DNA from: Larix kaempferi
Taxonomy: Eukaryota; Streptophyta; Pinopsida; Pinales; Pinaceae
Assembly: GCA_027924585.1 (NCBI GenBank)
Contig: BSBM01000096.1
Coordinates: 7,625,501-7,689,500, forward strand
Length of the DNA: 64,000 bases
Direction: 5' to 3'
This document shows positions 1-11,320 of this stretch, piece after piece. The notes beneath the pieces were generated by a model that did not search any database, had not been told where the DNA came from, and saw only the letters and a list, made by a program, of their open reading frames with translations. Every line of letters starts with the position of its first letter. Within the stretch, counting starts at the first letter, position 1. Both the position numbers and the translations under genes were made by a program.

Positions 1-176
1 GGTAGTTTGTGTATGGTTTTACGTGATTAATTATGATTCATTTAAAAAGATAAAATTGCATTTGCATAGGTTTGTACATTTGGGAACAAAAATAACTCTT
101 CCTTACTTAGATAGAAGTTCATTAAAGGAAAAAGACTTGCATAATTCATCCAAATTTTCATGGTTTGAGTTAAGTC

Positions 177-725
177 TGTTAGAAAAACAGGATCGCAAAG
201 AAATAACAATAAACAGAAATGCAAATAGAATCACACAAACACATTACAAGAGAGACACCAATATATCGTGATTCACCCAATATGGGCTACGTCCACACTG
301 AAATTGGTAGTCTTTATTATTATACCATCCAGCAAATGAAGGGATACAACCTGTAGCACATCTGCTGCACTTCCTCTTCACTATCTCACAGTCTCTCTTC
401 ACGATCTTAGAGATCTTTACAATGCATAATACTTAATACATCAACCCTAGTAGTATGACAATGTCTTTCTTATAAAGGGGAAATACAAAGGGAAAATACC
501 ACGGATTACCCAAACCATGGGCCCATAATCTGTTGGTGAAACAACCCAAAAATTTCCTTCGGGGGCCCACTAACCCCCATGCCCCCCAACTGAGGGAGTG
601 CAACCACTCCCCCGGACCCCCTGGGGAGCGTACTGGGATCATAACCAAACCTGGGGTACAAACATGGTTGAATCATCATCTATGAGACTGGAAGATCAGG
701 CTCCACAACCAACAAAGTCTACACA
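177..725 (-). mobile_element. Possible Ty1-copia-type LTR (solo or 3' LTR)
   Basis: Read on the minus strand this looks like an LTR. A TATA-like TTTATAAG lies near 470, followed by a leader-like stretch and a U5-like tail ending ...CTAACA at 177; the upper edge may begin TGTGTAG near 723-725. No initiator-Met primer-binding site follows 177, so it would be a solo or 3' LTR. A G-rich tract (plus-strand C run near 745-751) could be a polypurine tract but is not adjacent. The boundaries are inferred and no second copy is in the window. Confidence 0.35.
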
Positions 726-1878
726 CCACCAAGTTGTAGTTTCCGCCCCCCTTGAGTAAAAAAACAACCTCTAAAATTAAATACCCTAACTAAACACACA
801 TTAAAATCATTTGAGGAAGTAAAAGAACAGTGTAGTTAGGTAGGGCATCGGGGATAGGAATCAAAATAATTCCCCCTTGTCGTTTTACATCTGAGACATA
901 GTTGTTTTCTCTTAGGGTGTTAAAATCCTCTGGTATTTGTTGACACAATTATAAACCAATTTGTTGGGGGGCCTCCCGTTTCATGGGGGTAAGCAGGGAA
1001 TAAACTAATTTATTTGGGGAATACCACACTCCACTTAGCACCTAAGGACATCAAACCATTTTCTTCGTTGTATTTTTCAGCCTCCATACTGGTTGTACAA
1101 GGGCCAAAAGGAAGAATCTCTAGAAAACCTTCCCAGAAGTGTCATGAATGAGGTATCCTAGTGATCATTCTTCTAGGGCTCTTTTGCTCGGGATCCATTT
1201 TGGTAGAGGGATATCCCTTCATCTATATTGGTCTTTCATTTTGTATTTTCAAACTTGGATTTCATCACCTTGTAGAGGATACAGTCTATTGAGGTATCTG
1301 TATATTAGATAGGAGGTTGCTTGCTCTTTTACTTGTAGAGGGTCTTTTGTGTTTTAGTGTTGCTTGTTGGATTTATGGCCTCTTTGTTATAACTCGCTTT
1401 CTATGGCATCGGTTATAGTAAATTTTTTTGAGCTTTCTTTTTGTCCTATGTGACTCTTTTTTCTTCTAGTTTAGATATGGAAATTTCTTTTGGGACTACT
1501 AATCAAGAGACCCTTTTTCAAGGGGTTCCTTTTTTTTCCCTCCATTTGGAGATATAGGTCCTCCCCTTATTGCTACTTTAAATATTCTCGTATTTTCTAT
1601 AGGATTACCAGTATGGTTATTCTCCACTTTGGTGATCCCGAATGCACCTAATGATTCAAATTTTAACTCTCCATCACGAGAGCATCAATCCCAAATCGAT
1701 CCTTTGCCTTCTTCATCAAATGTATGTTATTATGTTTCTTCTTCGTTGCCTTATAAAAGTGGTGGTGTTAGTAATCCGTAGGAGAAGAAGAAGAAGAAAA
1801 GTAAGGTTAAGAAGAAGAAGAATGAGAAAGAAACCAAGCATCAACCGACTACCCCTAAAGATTATTTTTCTAGTCAAA
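726..1878. other. No recognisable gene
   Basis: About 1.15 kb without a convincing coding region, RNA gene or repeat. The 1640-1880 part is A/G-rich on the plus strand and leads into the gag-like fragment, so it may be decayed upstream gag sequence. Confidence 0.5.
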
Positions 1879-2373
1879 CACCTCAAAAACCCAATTTCCC
1901 TTGCAGGATTTGCAAGGGGGTCACCTTCTTAAGGATTGTCCTGGTATTTACAAAGTATTAGAAGAGTTTATAAAGCCTCCAAACAACCTATATCATCAGC
2001 CTCTAGACATCATACTGCTGATACCCCATCGACCAGTGACTCTATGGTTAAGGGTCGGAAAGGTAAAGTCAAGAATCCTTGTTTATTATGCAAGAACATG
2101 CACCTTACTTACCTTTATCCTTGCATGGATGAAGGTTCACAATTGTTGGAAGACATTAATGTATCCCAGAATCACCTTCCAACCAGATATCGTAAGTTTT
2201 CCCTTGACCCCATATTGGTTGACAGAGTAGTTGATCCTGCTCCATCCTCGGTCGATCCCACTCTTTCCTCAAACAGTGGAGAACAAGTAGTTCATCTCGC
2301 TTTTCCTTTCAAGAGTGAAGTTGAACTAGTCGAGTCGACATCATCTCCACTTGATCCCTCTCTTTCATTGTAG
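1879..2373 (+). pseudogene. Decayed retrotransposon gag-like fragment with zinc-knuckle motifs
   Basis: Two Cys/His motifs can be read. One near 1900 (PCRICKG, then GHLLKDCPG) is complete only when two frames are joined, so a frameshift lies inside it. A second, CLLCKNMHLTYLYPC (about 2077-2121), follows a spacer rich in Ser and Thr. Such paired knuckles are typical of plant LTR-retrotransposon Gag proteins, which bind the packaged RNA. The last readable part ends at a stop at 2371-2373. The retropepsin-like fragment downstream on the same strand supports a gag-pro order. Confidence 0.55.
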
Positions 2374-2581
2374 AATTTCGAGACTGAATTAGTCATCATG
2401 ACACAATCTTCGTCTCATCTTACTCTTCTAGTTGAGAGTGAACTGAAAACCAATGGTGTTTTTAGTCAGTTCAGATTGTTCTGCACAAAGGGAAATATTT
2501 TCCATTTCCACAGGATCCCCTCCAAGTACTAAGTTCATTTCCTTTGATTGGAATAATCTAACATAATCTTGTCTTCCTTCA

Positions 2582-3102
2582 GGTGTTCCTTTCCATATAT
2601 ATGTAGTAGTTACCGGTAGGAACGTACTTCGCACTATTGTTGATGAAGGAGGTTCTGTTAGTATTTTATCCTCAACTACTTGGCAAGCTATAGCATATCC
2701 TCAGCTTGTTCCAGCCATTGATCAAATAATAGATTTTAATAGAATACCTATTGGATCTTTAGGTATACTTCCTCAGTTACCTATTCCCTTAGGAGGGAAT
2801 ACTATATGCATTGATGTTATGGTAGTCCAAGTCCCTTAGATTTTAATCTGCTTCTTGGGCGAGATTGTGTCTATGCCATGAAAGTTGTAGTGTCCACACT
2901 CCCTCGAGTGGTGTATTTTCCTCATCACGGAAAAATAGTGACCATTGATCATCTTTCCTGTATTACACCTAATCATTGTATGACTGCCAGCCACCAGACT
3001 TCTCTGAATGTTCCACATGTCCTAGTGGTTCCTCCCCCATTGTCATTTGTGTCTCTCGGCTCTGGACATCACACTCGATTTGAGTCATTAGTAAACTGGT
3101 AA
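2582..3102 (+). pseudogene. Decayed retropepsin-like aspartic protease fragment
   Basis: The frame starting at 2582 reads through VDEGGSVSILS (about 2639-2671), which fits the retropepsin active-site signature (D-x-G-[AGS]-S, usually DNGAS or DEGAS). A hydrophobic stretch follows, then VMVVQVP. A frameshift near 2838 moves the reading to another frame, where LLLGRDCVYAMK gives the second conserved block of the fold. The protein would cut Gag-Pol polyproteins. No reverse transcriptase or integrase follows, so this is a relic or part of a non-autonomous element. Assignment rests on motif order and the gag-like neighbour. Confidence 0.6.
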
Positions 3103-3239
3103 CTTCTTCCCATCATGGAAGAAGCTTAGAGGGGCATGTTTCCAGCCTCTGGACATCATGTTGGAATTAAGGCCACTAGCTTCCTATGACGAGGGAAAAA
3201 TACCAACCTCTAGACATCATTTTGGGTAGGAACCAACTT

Positions 3240-4770
3240 CGAGCATAGTTTTACTCCATTTTAAGCTCACTAAAAAATGAAATGGGAAAATTCAAGTATA
3301 TTTCTATTTTGTTTTAAGCTCGTTAAAAAATGAAATGGGTTACTTCAAGCATAGTTATTTTATGTTTCAAGCTTGTGTAAAAACTGAAACAAGACCCTAC
3401 AAGCATAGTTTACTTTCAGTTTCAAGCTTGCGTAAAAATGGTACCTATCACAAGCATAGTTCCATTTATGTGTCAAGCTCATTAAAAAATGAACCAGATT
3501 CCTCTCCCATTGAGTCGAGTCTCCCACCAAAATTAGGATTTGAATCTTCATTTCTTCTGCTTGTGTCACTTAATCCTCATTCTTCCTATCCCTCTGGTGA
3601 ACCTTTTCCTATTAGTAGCCAGGAATTTAATTGGGTGAAGAAGGATATTAGGAAGACGAAACAAAGCTTGAGGGGCATGTCTTTAGCCTCTGGACACCAT
3701 AATGGAGTTAAAAAACTAGATATCACTGATAATGTTGGGGGGGGACTTTCCAACCTTTGGACATCATGTTGGGAAATAACCCGTCAATGGGCCCCATTCC
3801 GAGCATAGTTTAGTTTCAACTTCAAGCTCGCTAAAAAATGAAACCATCATCCAGAGCACAGTTCATTTTATGTTCCAAGCTCATTAAAAAATGAAGCAAA
3901 TACTACGAGCATTCTTCCAACCTTTCTTCGAGCTCGTTAAAGAACAGTAAGAGGTGTCGAGCTTACTTTTCACTTTTTCATGCTCTGGTTAAAAACATGA
4001 AATGTGGTTTGATCTTAATTTTTCATTTTTCGTGCTCTGGATCCAAACATGAAAAATATTTCAAGTGCTTTTGATACCGTTTTTGTGCTCGTTAAAATTT
4101 GAGTAAAAAGGTATGTCTAACGAGTATAGGTTTATCTCTTTATCTGGCCTCGTTAGACTATTTATAGAAAAGGAACTGTGTTGAGTTTACATTTTACCTT
4201 TGTCATACTCGGTTATCAACCATGACGAAGTCATCTTTCGAGTGATAGTTTATCCCTTTTTTCAACCTCGTAAGACTATTTATACGAAAAATGAACCTCT
4301 GGAGTTTTCTTTAAATTCTTTCAGAATCCCAAAATATGAAAATATCGTTGAGAGAACATGCTTCCTTTCACGCTCATAAAAGGATTTGAAAGGGAATCTA
4401 TTCAGTTTTAGTTTACCCCTTTTTCGAGTTGAGTAGTATTAATTACGAAAAGGAATTCCTTAGCTGACCATCGACTAAGAGAATTCTCCTTATCATTTTT
4501 TTATCCTTCTTTCAAGCTTAGGAGACTAACTTTACGAAAAAATGATTTTTTGGAATGTTCTTTAGATTATTTCAAACTCTCTAAACATGAAAAAATGTTG
4601 AGTTTTCCCTCCTTGGACTCGTAAAATCAAACATCGAAGGACCCTTTTGGAACCGAACCCCTCCTTTCTCAGGTTCGTAAAACATGTGATATTGGACTCT
4701 TCTGAAGGATGAGCTATACCAAGCATCTGTTATCCTCCTCAAGCTCGTTAAAAAACAAAGAGGTACTCGT
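3240..4770. repeat. Diverged tandem array, ~50-55-bp unit
   Basis: A unit of the form GAGCATAGTT, then about 15 T-rich bases, then CAAGCTCGTTAAAAAATGAA recurs at about 3240, 3292, 3346, 3400, 3453, 3800, 3855 and 3907. More diverged versions (GTGCTC...TTAAAA, GAGT...CCTCGTTAGAC) continue to about 4770. The spacing is about 50-55 bp, except for a 300-bp break at 3500-3795 that itself reads somewhat like coding sequence. Each unit pairs GAGC with GCTC, so units can fold into short hairpins. The array starts just after the protease relic. Confidence 0.7.
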
Positions 4771-5960
4771 TAAGCATGATGGGGGTTGGGGAGAAATAAG
4801 CTATGTTTTTTTTAGAAATTTTATGCAGCTTGAGTCACCCTTGAACATGGCACCTGTTTGCGTCCTGTCATACAATTGGGTAATATGTTTGTCTCTGAGT
4901 CATGCCAATTCCATGAGTCATCCTGCTCCTTCAATTCATTTGAAGAATGCCTCACTCATTGTTTCATTGCGTATTGGTATCTGCCTCGTTCAGTCAATGG
5001 TTCCAAGTCACTATTGTTGTGCCATTCAACGTTCAATGGAAGTTTAACTAAATCAACCTCTACAATATTGTTAGCCTTTACATCTTTGTGTCAGTCCATA
5101 CTCATTTGATTCATTACTTCACATCACTTTCCTATGCATATTTTTTGTCGATGATGTTGGATTCATCATGGACCTCTATCAATGAGTCTATTCATGTGGA
5201 CTTCAACACATCATCTAGGGATTAGACTTAGAAACCAACCTTAGTACCTTGGTACCTACATGCCTCAATGGTGGGTTTCCTCATATTCAATAGCATGTTT
5301 TCATCATTGACCTCTGATCGAATAATCCCTTGAGTGTTCGACATCAAAACATCTATTCACATTCGTTAGGCTGTACTAGTGATATCTTGGGGATCATTAT
5401 CATCATTGGTAATTTCCCTCGCACTTGTTAATGGTTTACATTATTGATCGGTAATCAAGTGGTTTATACCATGTTTGACTTCAACACCTTCTGATCACAT
5501 GGTTAGATTCATATCAATTTGGGATCGAGTAGAAGACCCTAGATGGTTCTAAAGTCTATTTAGTACATCCAAGTTGCGATGGTGATTTTTTTAGTAGGTT
5601 CCCATATGGACATTATGTTGGTGACCTCATTGATGTTCTGCCACATACATCCACTCTTGTATTGGTCGTGGTTTTTTCATTGTCTTATCATGTACCTACA
5701 CTTGTATTCTAGTAGCCATGATTTGTCTTCAACCATTGTTGAGTCAGTACTATCATGGATCTATGATGTATTGGTTGGCAGCCATACTTTGATTTAGTTG
5801 TTTCAAGCATGGGTATGCCCACCTCGGGGTTGTTAGACATATTATTGATGTTGGCTTGTGGCTCTTATCCAATTCTATTTCATATATCCTTGTAGACATA
5901 ATTATTGGTAAAGTGTTTCGGCCATTCGATTCCTTCCGACCTCACACTTTAGGGGCCATC
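4771..5960. other. No recognisable gene; probably internal sequence of the adjacent LTR element
   Basis: About 1.2 kb with short open frames only and no motif I can name. Position between the tandem array and the LTR that starts at 5961 suggests it is the 3' non-coding part of the same retrotransposon. Confidence 0.4.
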
Positions 5961-7274
5961 TGTTACACCTCAAATTATCACACTATGAACCATTAAGAGT
6001 CTCCATGTCATATCACCATGAGAAACATGATGTTTGTGCCTCCTAGGGATGTTAGGACCCTTTGTTACCATGTTGGTCCCTTCCCTAGTCACACTTGGAA
6101 GCAAATCCAACAACTTAGGGGTCGAAAACCACTTGAGCTAACCCACTTATTGGCCTCCTAGAGATATTTTTGTGCCCTGCTAGTGGTGCAAGGCACAAAA
6201 ATTCCTTATTTTCGCATTGTGCATGCCTATGGGAGCGCGAAAATTACAACATTTTTTCTCTTTCCTCAGTTATAGGGGCGTGAGAATCCCTGAATAACCA
6301 TTTTTCCCTAAATTCTGGACCTTGGATATCGAGGATATCTTCATGGGATGAGGTCCCCCTTCAAATCCCATCTCGCATTCCCTCCTTGGCATGATTTATA
6401 TCCTTGATCCACATCTTCCTCACTTAGATCCATAATCTCCTCTTAGTGGTTGGCCTCCCAAATCCTACTTAAAGAGAGCCATCCATGAGCTAGGGGGGGG
6501 GGGGTGATCTTGGAAACACCAAACCTATGGTCTTGTAATTCTTGGAGAACGCTCATGAGGAGGTCATCTTGATCTTAAGGGTCTTGCAAGGGTGATAAAG
6601 GAGAGCTTGGAAGAAGGTGTTGCTACTTTGGACATCAAGTATAACATTGTAATCAACTTCTTCGACTTTCTTAATAATAAGTTGGAATATTCTCCCATGT
6701 CATGTCTCTTTTATTGATATATGATATGTTATATTAGATTGTGTTGATGCACTTGTGTTTGGAAGGTTGGTTTCCCATCTTATGTTGCAGGTTCAAGAGA
6801 TTTGGACATCAAGCTTGGAACTGGAGCTAGGACAACTTTCAAGTTAGATGCAAGCCATCAATCTCTTATCCTTCCTTTTTATGTTTGAATGTGTGTGCAT
6901 GCTTAATCTAGGAGTTTAGGGGTTCCATTTGTTTTCTTTTTGTCTTGGGAAAGTAATTAGGGACCTTTTCAATCCCAAGGGGATATCTACCTATCCGTAG
7001 CAAGATTTTCTTAGAACATCACTCACACATGATTGAGCTAGCATCATTAGGAGAGATAGTGTCAAGTGGATAGCTTCTTTTGGAGTCTTCTTGTTTTTGG
7101 TTTTTGCATAAGGGATACTATTGTACTTTCTGCAGAATCTATATAGAAGAAGTTTGCTAGTTTTTTCTGCCCCGAGAGGGTTTTCCCAAGATAAATTTGT
7201 TGCCTACTTTTGTTCATGTTGTGCTTGTTTATATTTCAGTGATCCTTATTGTTATTGCACTTAAAATTCTAACA
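5961..7274 (+). mobile_element. Putative LTR (1.31 kb)
   Basis: It begins TGTTACACC and ends ATTCTAACA, so the ends carry a 5-bp inverted repeat (TGTTA...TAACA). A tRNA-iMet-like primer-binding site follows immediately. An 11-G run lies near 6494. The LTR end plus PBS is the stronger evidence; the start at 5961 rests on the inverted end only. A matching second LTR was not found in the window. Confidence 0.55.
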
Positions 7275-7287
7275 TGGTTTCAGAGCT
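7275..7287 (+). promoter_or_regulatory. Primer-binding site (tRNA-iMet type)
   Basis: TGGTTTCAGAGCT directly follows the LTR end. It differs by one base from TGGTATCAGAGC, the complement of the 3' end of initiator tRNA-Met used by plant retrotransposons to prime minus-strand DNA synthesis. Confidence 0.6.
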
Positions 7288-8970
7288 AGTATGAAAGAGA
7301 ACATTGTGCATCTATTGCAACTGCAGAACTAGGATTCCTTATTCATGGAAGAAGTCGAGCCACAGATCAGTTGAAAAAGAGGGTGGAATCAACTTGCCTC
7401 ACTAGGGGTCACCTTTTTGTCAAAGTAGAATCTCATTCCAAGAATTTTCATTTTCGGCCCCACATCATGCATATACGGTTGTGCATGATTTTCTTTCTTC
7501 ACATTAATATTATTTTTATTTTATATCAATTGTGCATGTTTAGTAGTTTCACATATTGAGGCACTTGTGTAGTTATAATAATGAATGATACTGGACTATG
7601 TGCTTATGGTCTCCTTACATTTCAAGATATGATTCAATGTAAAAAAAAATACATTTCAATTTTAACCAATCCATTTTTATTTATTTGAATTTTGTAATCA
7701 ATTGAGTTAAGTTTAGAGTCTTGATTTTCTACCATGGAGCTGACAATGTGTAAGAATGTCATTTTGTTTTGTCATCCTGAATGTCAACATTTCAGTAACA
7801 AATTCACATTTGTTCTAACATTGTTATAGTATGCCCAAGTACATTCTTTCATAATTCTAATGATTTGAATTTTATTTATTTTGATTTATGTAGTTTATTG
7901 ACATTTAATTTAGAATCTTGATAACCCACTATGGAGGTGAGAATGTGGCTAAGAATGAAATTTTGTTTAACATATTGAGTGTCTACTTTCCAATGTCAAA
8001 TATATTGTCACTCTCTCTTTCTTACATCATGTCCAAATACAATATTTTTATAACTCCTTTAACCTCTAACATTGTAACTTATCAATTTAGTAACCCTCCA
8101 ACTTCATCATAGACACATGTTCTCTTCGTATTTTCTTGTTTCTTCTTTGCTAATTTTCCAATACATAAAATAATCACTCATCAATCTATATCACTATTTT
8201 GAGTTACCTCTCCTTATATGGATTTTTCTTTTCATTTAAATATATATAATAAATTCTAAAACTAAATATTATCCTTATTTTTAAGTATAGCTTTATGTCC
8301 TTACTTAAAAATTGCACTTCCACATGCAAATAAATGAGCCATCACATGCAATTGCACTTCCACATTCAAATAAATGTATATGTCAATCACATCTAATATG
8401 CATTTCTCTAACAAATAAACAAATTATGATACCAAATCTATGAGCCAATCACATACATGCATTTTCATTGCTTCACTTGTCATTCAAGCAAAATCTAGCT
8501 TATACATGCATTCTCATTGCTTCACTTGTCATTCAAGCAAAATCTAGCTTATAATATATGTACCCTACGTATAGACCAAAGCTTCCTATTATTTGTCCAT
8601 TTATCTCAAGAATGGACCCTAGGTATAGACCGAAGCTTTCTCCACCGACATTATATGGCCTTTCCGGATCCAATCATCGGTTTTTTTACCATGACACAAA
8701 ACAAGTTAAAGTATGATACAAAACGAAGAAAATGTATGCACGAAGGAAGGATAGTGGGTTTTAACATTACAAAAGGGTGCTTTCCCATTAACAATACACA
8801 ATCTCATCCACTAATCGATAATGTTTACTACTCAATCCCTTTTACAGTCTCGTCTCACAAATCACAATAATGATTAAATCATGTCCCATCTTTTTCATAT
8901 CATGCGATCTCACTTTTTAGTTGCTACATGAGAAAAGATATCACTTTTTGGTTGCTACATGAGAAAAGAT
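7288..8970. other. AT-rich DNA without recognisable genes; 48-bp direct repeat
   Basis: A few hundred bases after the PBS may be the retrotransposon leader and a decayed gag start (ATGGAAGAAGTCGAG near 7345). The rest is AT-rich with short frames only. At 8458-8553 a ~48-bp sequence ending CAAAATCTAGCTTATA occurs twice in tandem. A ~31-bp tandem duplication (GTTGCTACATGAGAAAAGAT) ends at 8970, where the Penelope-like copy starts. Confidence 0.5.
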
Positions 8971-9662
8971 ATCAATTTTAAAATAAAGTTATAATAATTT
9001 ATTTCAATTTTAAATGTGCAATTCAATAATTCAATAACTTTGATGGATAAATTACATTGATTGTTATGGAATTAATAGACCATATTAAAATGTAATTTTA
9101 AAATTAGATTAAATTTTTAAATGTAGAAAACCAATTTTAAGTAAAAACAATTATATTTTTATTTAGATATGATATTTTAAATTATTTTTATTTATTATTA
9201 AAATAGAAAATATTATAAAATTAATATACAATATTAAATTCTAATTTTAAAATTAAATTATTTTAATTTAAATTTTTTTTTTTAAATATATATATATATA
9301 ATTAAAAATAATTATAGTTTATTTTTGTATTTTAGTAAAAAACCATAAACAAACAATAAGCACATTGCTAAAAAGTTAGGTTTTTGTTAGGCCATTATAT
9401 CTTTCAAACAAATGAAATTCTTCCTGTAACACACATATACCCTATAAATGCAATGTGATGACCATTGTCCACGTGAAGTTATATACTTTTTGATGAAATA
9501 ATGACCAAAACATCGTCGATATGTTGTTTGTTTCCCATCGTAATCAAGGTGCATGGAAAAAAGAAAATCAAGTATTCTCTATCATGACAAATTAGTAACA
9601 AATTAGTATGGAAAATGTAATTTATATTGAGTTGATAAATACTTTTAACAAACAAATGTAGA

Positions 9663-9948
9663 CTCCTTCCACCTAAGCCTAATTTATGGGTTAGATAGGT
9701 TGGTGACACCAATGTGATATGGCCACATGGAACAGAGAATATCCTTAAGTTCGTGAACCATCTAAACATATACATTCACTATGGAATTAGAAGAAAATAA
9801 TTATATTCCTTTCTTAGATGTCCCCATCTTATGAAAAGAGAATGGTTCCCTGGCTCACCAAGTTTTCTGAAAAGAAAAAGACTAATACCAAGCTATACCT
9901 TCATGTTGATTCGTTTGATCATCCTTCCAAGAAAGTTGGATTCATTAA
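9663..9948 (+). pseudogene. Penelope-like reverse transcriptase fragment, copy 1
   Basis: The frame from 9663 reads LLPPKPNLWVR, a stop, then VGDTNVIWPHG. The catalytic YVDD of copy 3 has become stop-V-G-D, so this copy is dead. Later residues (KTNTKLYLHVDSFDHPSKK) match the block after the RT core, in another frame. The reading ends where the copia LTR begins at 9949, inside the sequence matching FGVINTL of copy 3. Confidence 0.7.
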
Positions 9949-11320
9949 TGTTAAATTTTTTATCTTAATGCAGAGTTATAGTAGAACTTGAAATCAATGA
10001 ATAACCTAAAGCATAAGTATTCCCATGAGACACAGTATTTACCCTCAGGAAACCATCTAGTACTTGAGGGAGAAAACCCCAATAAAATCTTCCTTAGAAT
10101 ATTGATATATAGCAGATAATGTCTTTACAATGAGCATATTAAATCAATCACCCTTTGTGCATTATCAGAGAGAAATACCAAGCACCCTGGTACAATCACA
10201 TAGCAAGAGAAAAGAGAGAATAATAGAAGAAACCAATAGTTGATTCTACACTAAGACCAATTCGCAATTTTGGTCACATGCACACTTCCTTCAAGAGAGA
10301 TTCACTTTGCACCTTTATCTCATCAAATCCTGCATTACAAGTGTATCATACATCTCATTCTTGGCTTAATTATAGCCTTCTGACTTTAAGATGAACTCAC
10401 ATTCCAACTGCATGCTAGGTCACTTAGTTAGGTTACTAACTCAAGTGTCGTAACTTAAGTGTCGTCATTTAGTTTAACTCAAGTGTCGTCATACAAGCAC
10501 TTAGTTAATTTGATCTTCTACATCAAGATGAACTCACCCTTCAGTTGGATGCTAGACCACTCAAGTGCTATATTTTAGTTTAACTCAAGTGTCGTCATGC
10601 AAATACTTAGTTAGCTCAAGTGTCGTCATGCAAACACTTAGTTAACTAGATCTTCTTTGTTATCACTTAGTTAACTCTTTTAACCGAAGTCTTTCTTATT
10701 AAAATCACTGAACTAAAAAATTCAAGTTCTCTCTTAGTTAACTGAAGTCTTTCTCGATCACTGAAGTGAACAATTTGAGTTCTCTCTTATCTTAACATAT
10801 CTTATATTTATCTCTTGTCTTATCTGCATGATCCACTTGTGCCATCTTTACTTTATTTATCATATCAAATATACTAAGGATATTTCTCCAATGATGTGAT
10901 TATCTTGTTCTACTATTGTTCCAAGTGGTCATATGCTAAAGTAATTCACTCTAGAGGTGGTTGGTCTCTAGAGGAGACTTAATAGCTCAACCATGGTTAG
11001 TAGTACATCGCACACCATTCATGCTTCGACATGCAAAGCATTACCTCAACACATGAGGATATGTCTTGACACATAAGACATTATCCTTGGCAAGTAATAT
11101 TGTACAACATCATCACTTTGACATACAAAGCACTTAATTCAACATATGAGGCTTAACCTTTACACATAATACTTAGTCATTCTTCATTCCAACTCAAGAA
11201 TATACTCCAAGTTTCCTAAGTCCAACTCGGGCTCCCTAAGGCACTACCTCGATACATGAGGCTCAATCCTAGTGCACAAGATTGACTTGGAGAATGACTC
11301 ATGATGCTATAACTTTAACA
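9949..11320 (-). mobile_element. Ty1-copia 3' LTR, copy A
   Basis: On the minus strand it begins TGTTAAAGTTATAG at 11320, directly after a polypurine tract (GAGAGGGAG, plus strand about 11321-11329), and ends TTTAACA at 9949. It contains short internal repeats of AACTCAAGTGTCGTCATGCAA around 10440-10640. The flank ATTAA (9944-9948) is the likely target-site sequence, matching the uninterrupted site in the third Penelope-like copy. A second LTR of the same kind is at 15512-16870. Confidence 0.8.

Noticed and set aside
433-648. 71-codon minus-strand frame with PGGPGEW
   Set aside because: Falls in a G/C-rich part of the putative LTR; no domain and LTR-like context.
9479-9775. 98-codon minus-strand frame (also at 20956-21138)
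   Set aside because: Antisense to the Penelope-like RT; the plus strand gives the YVDD and WPHG motifs.
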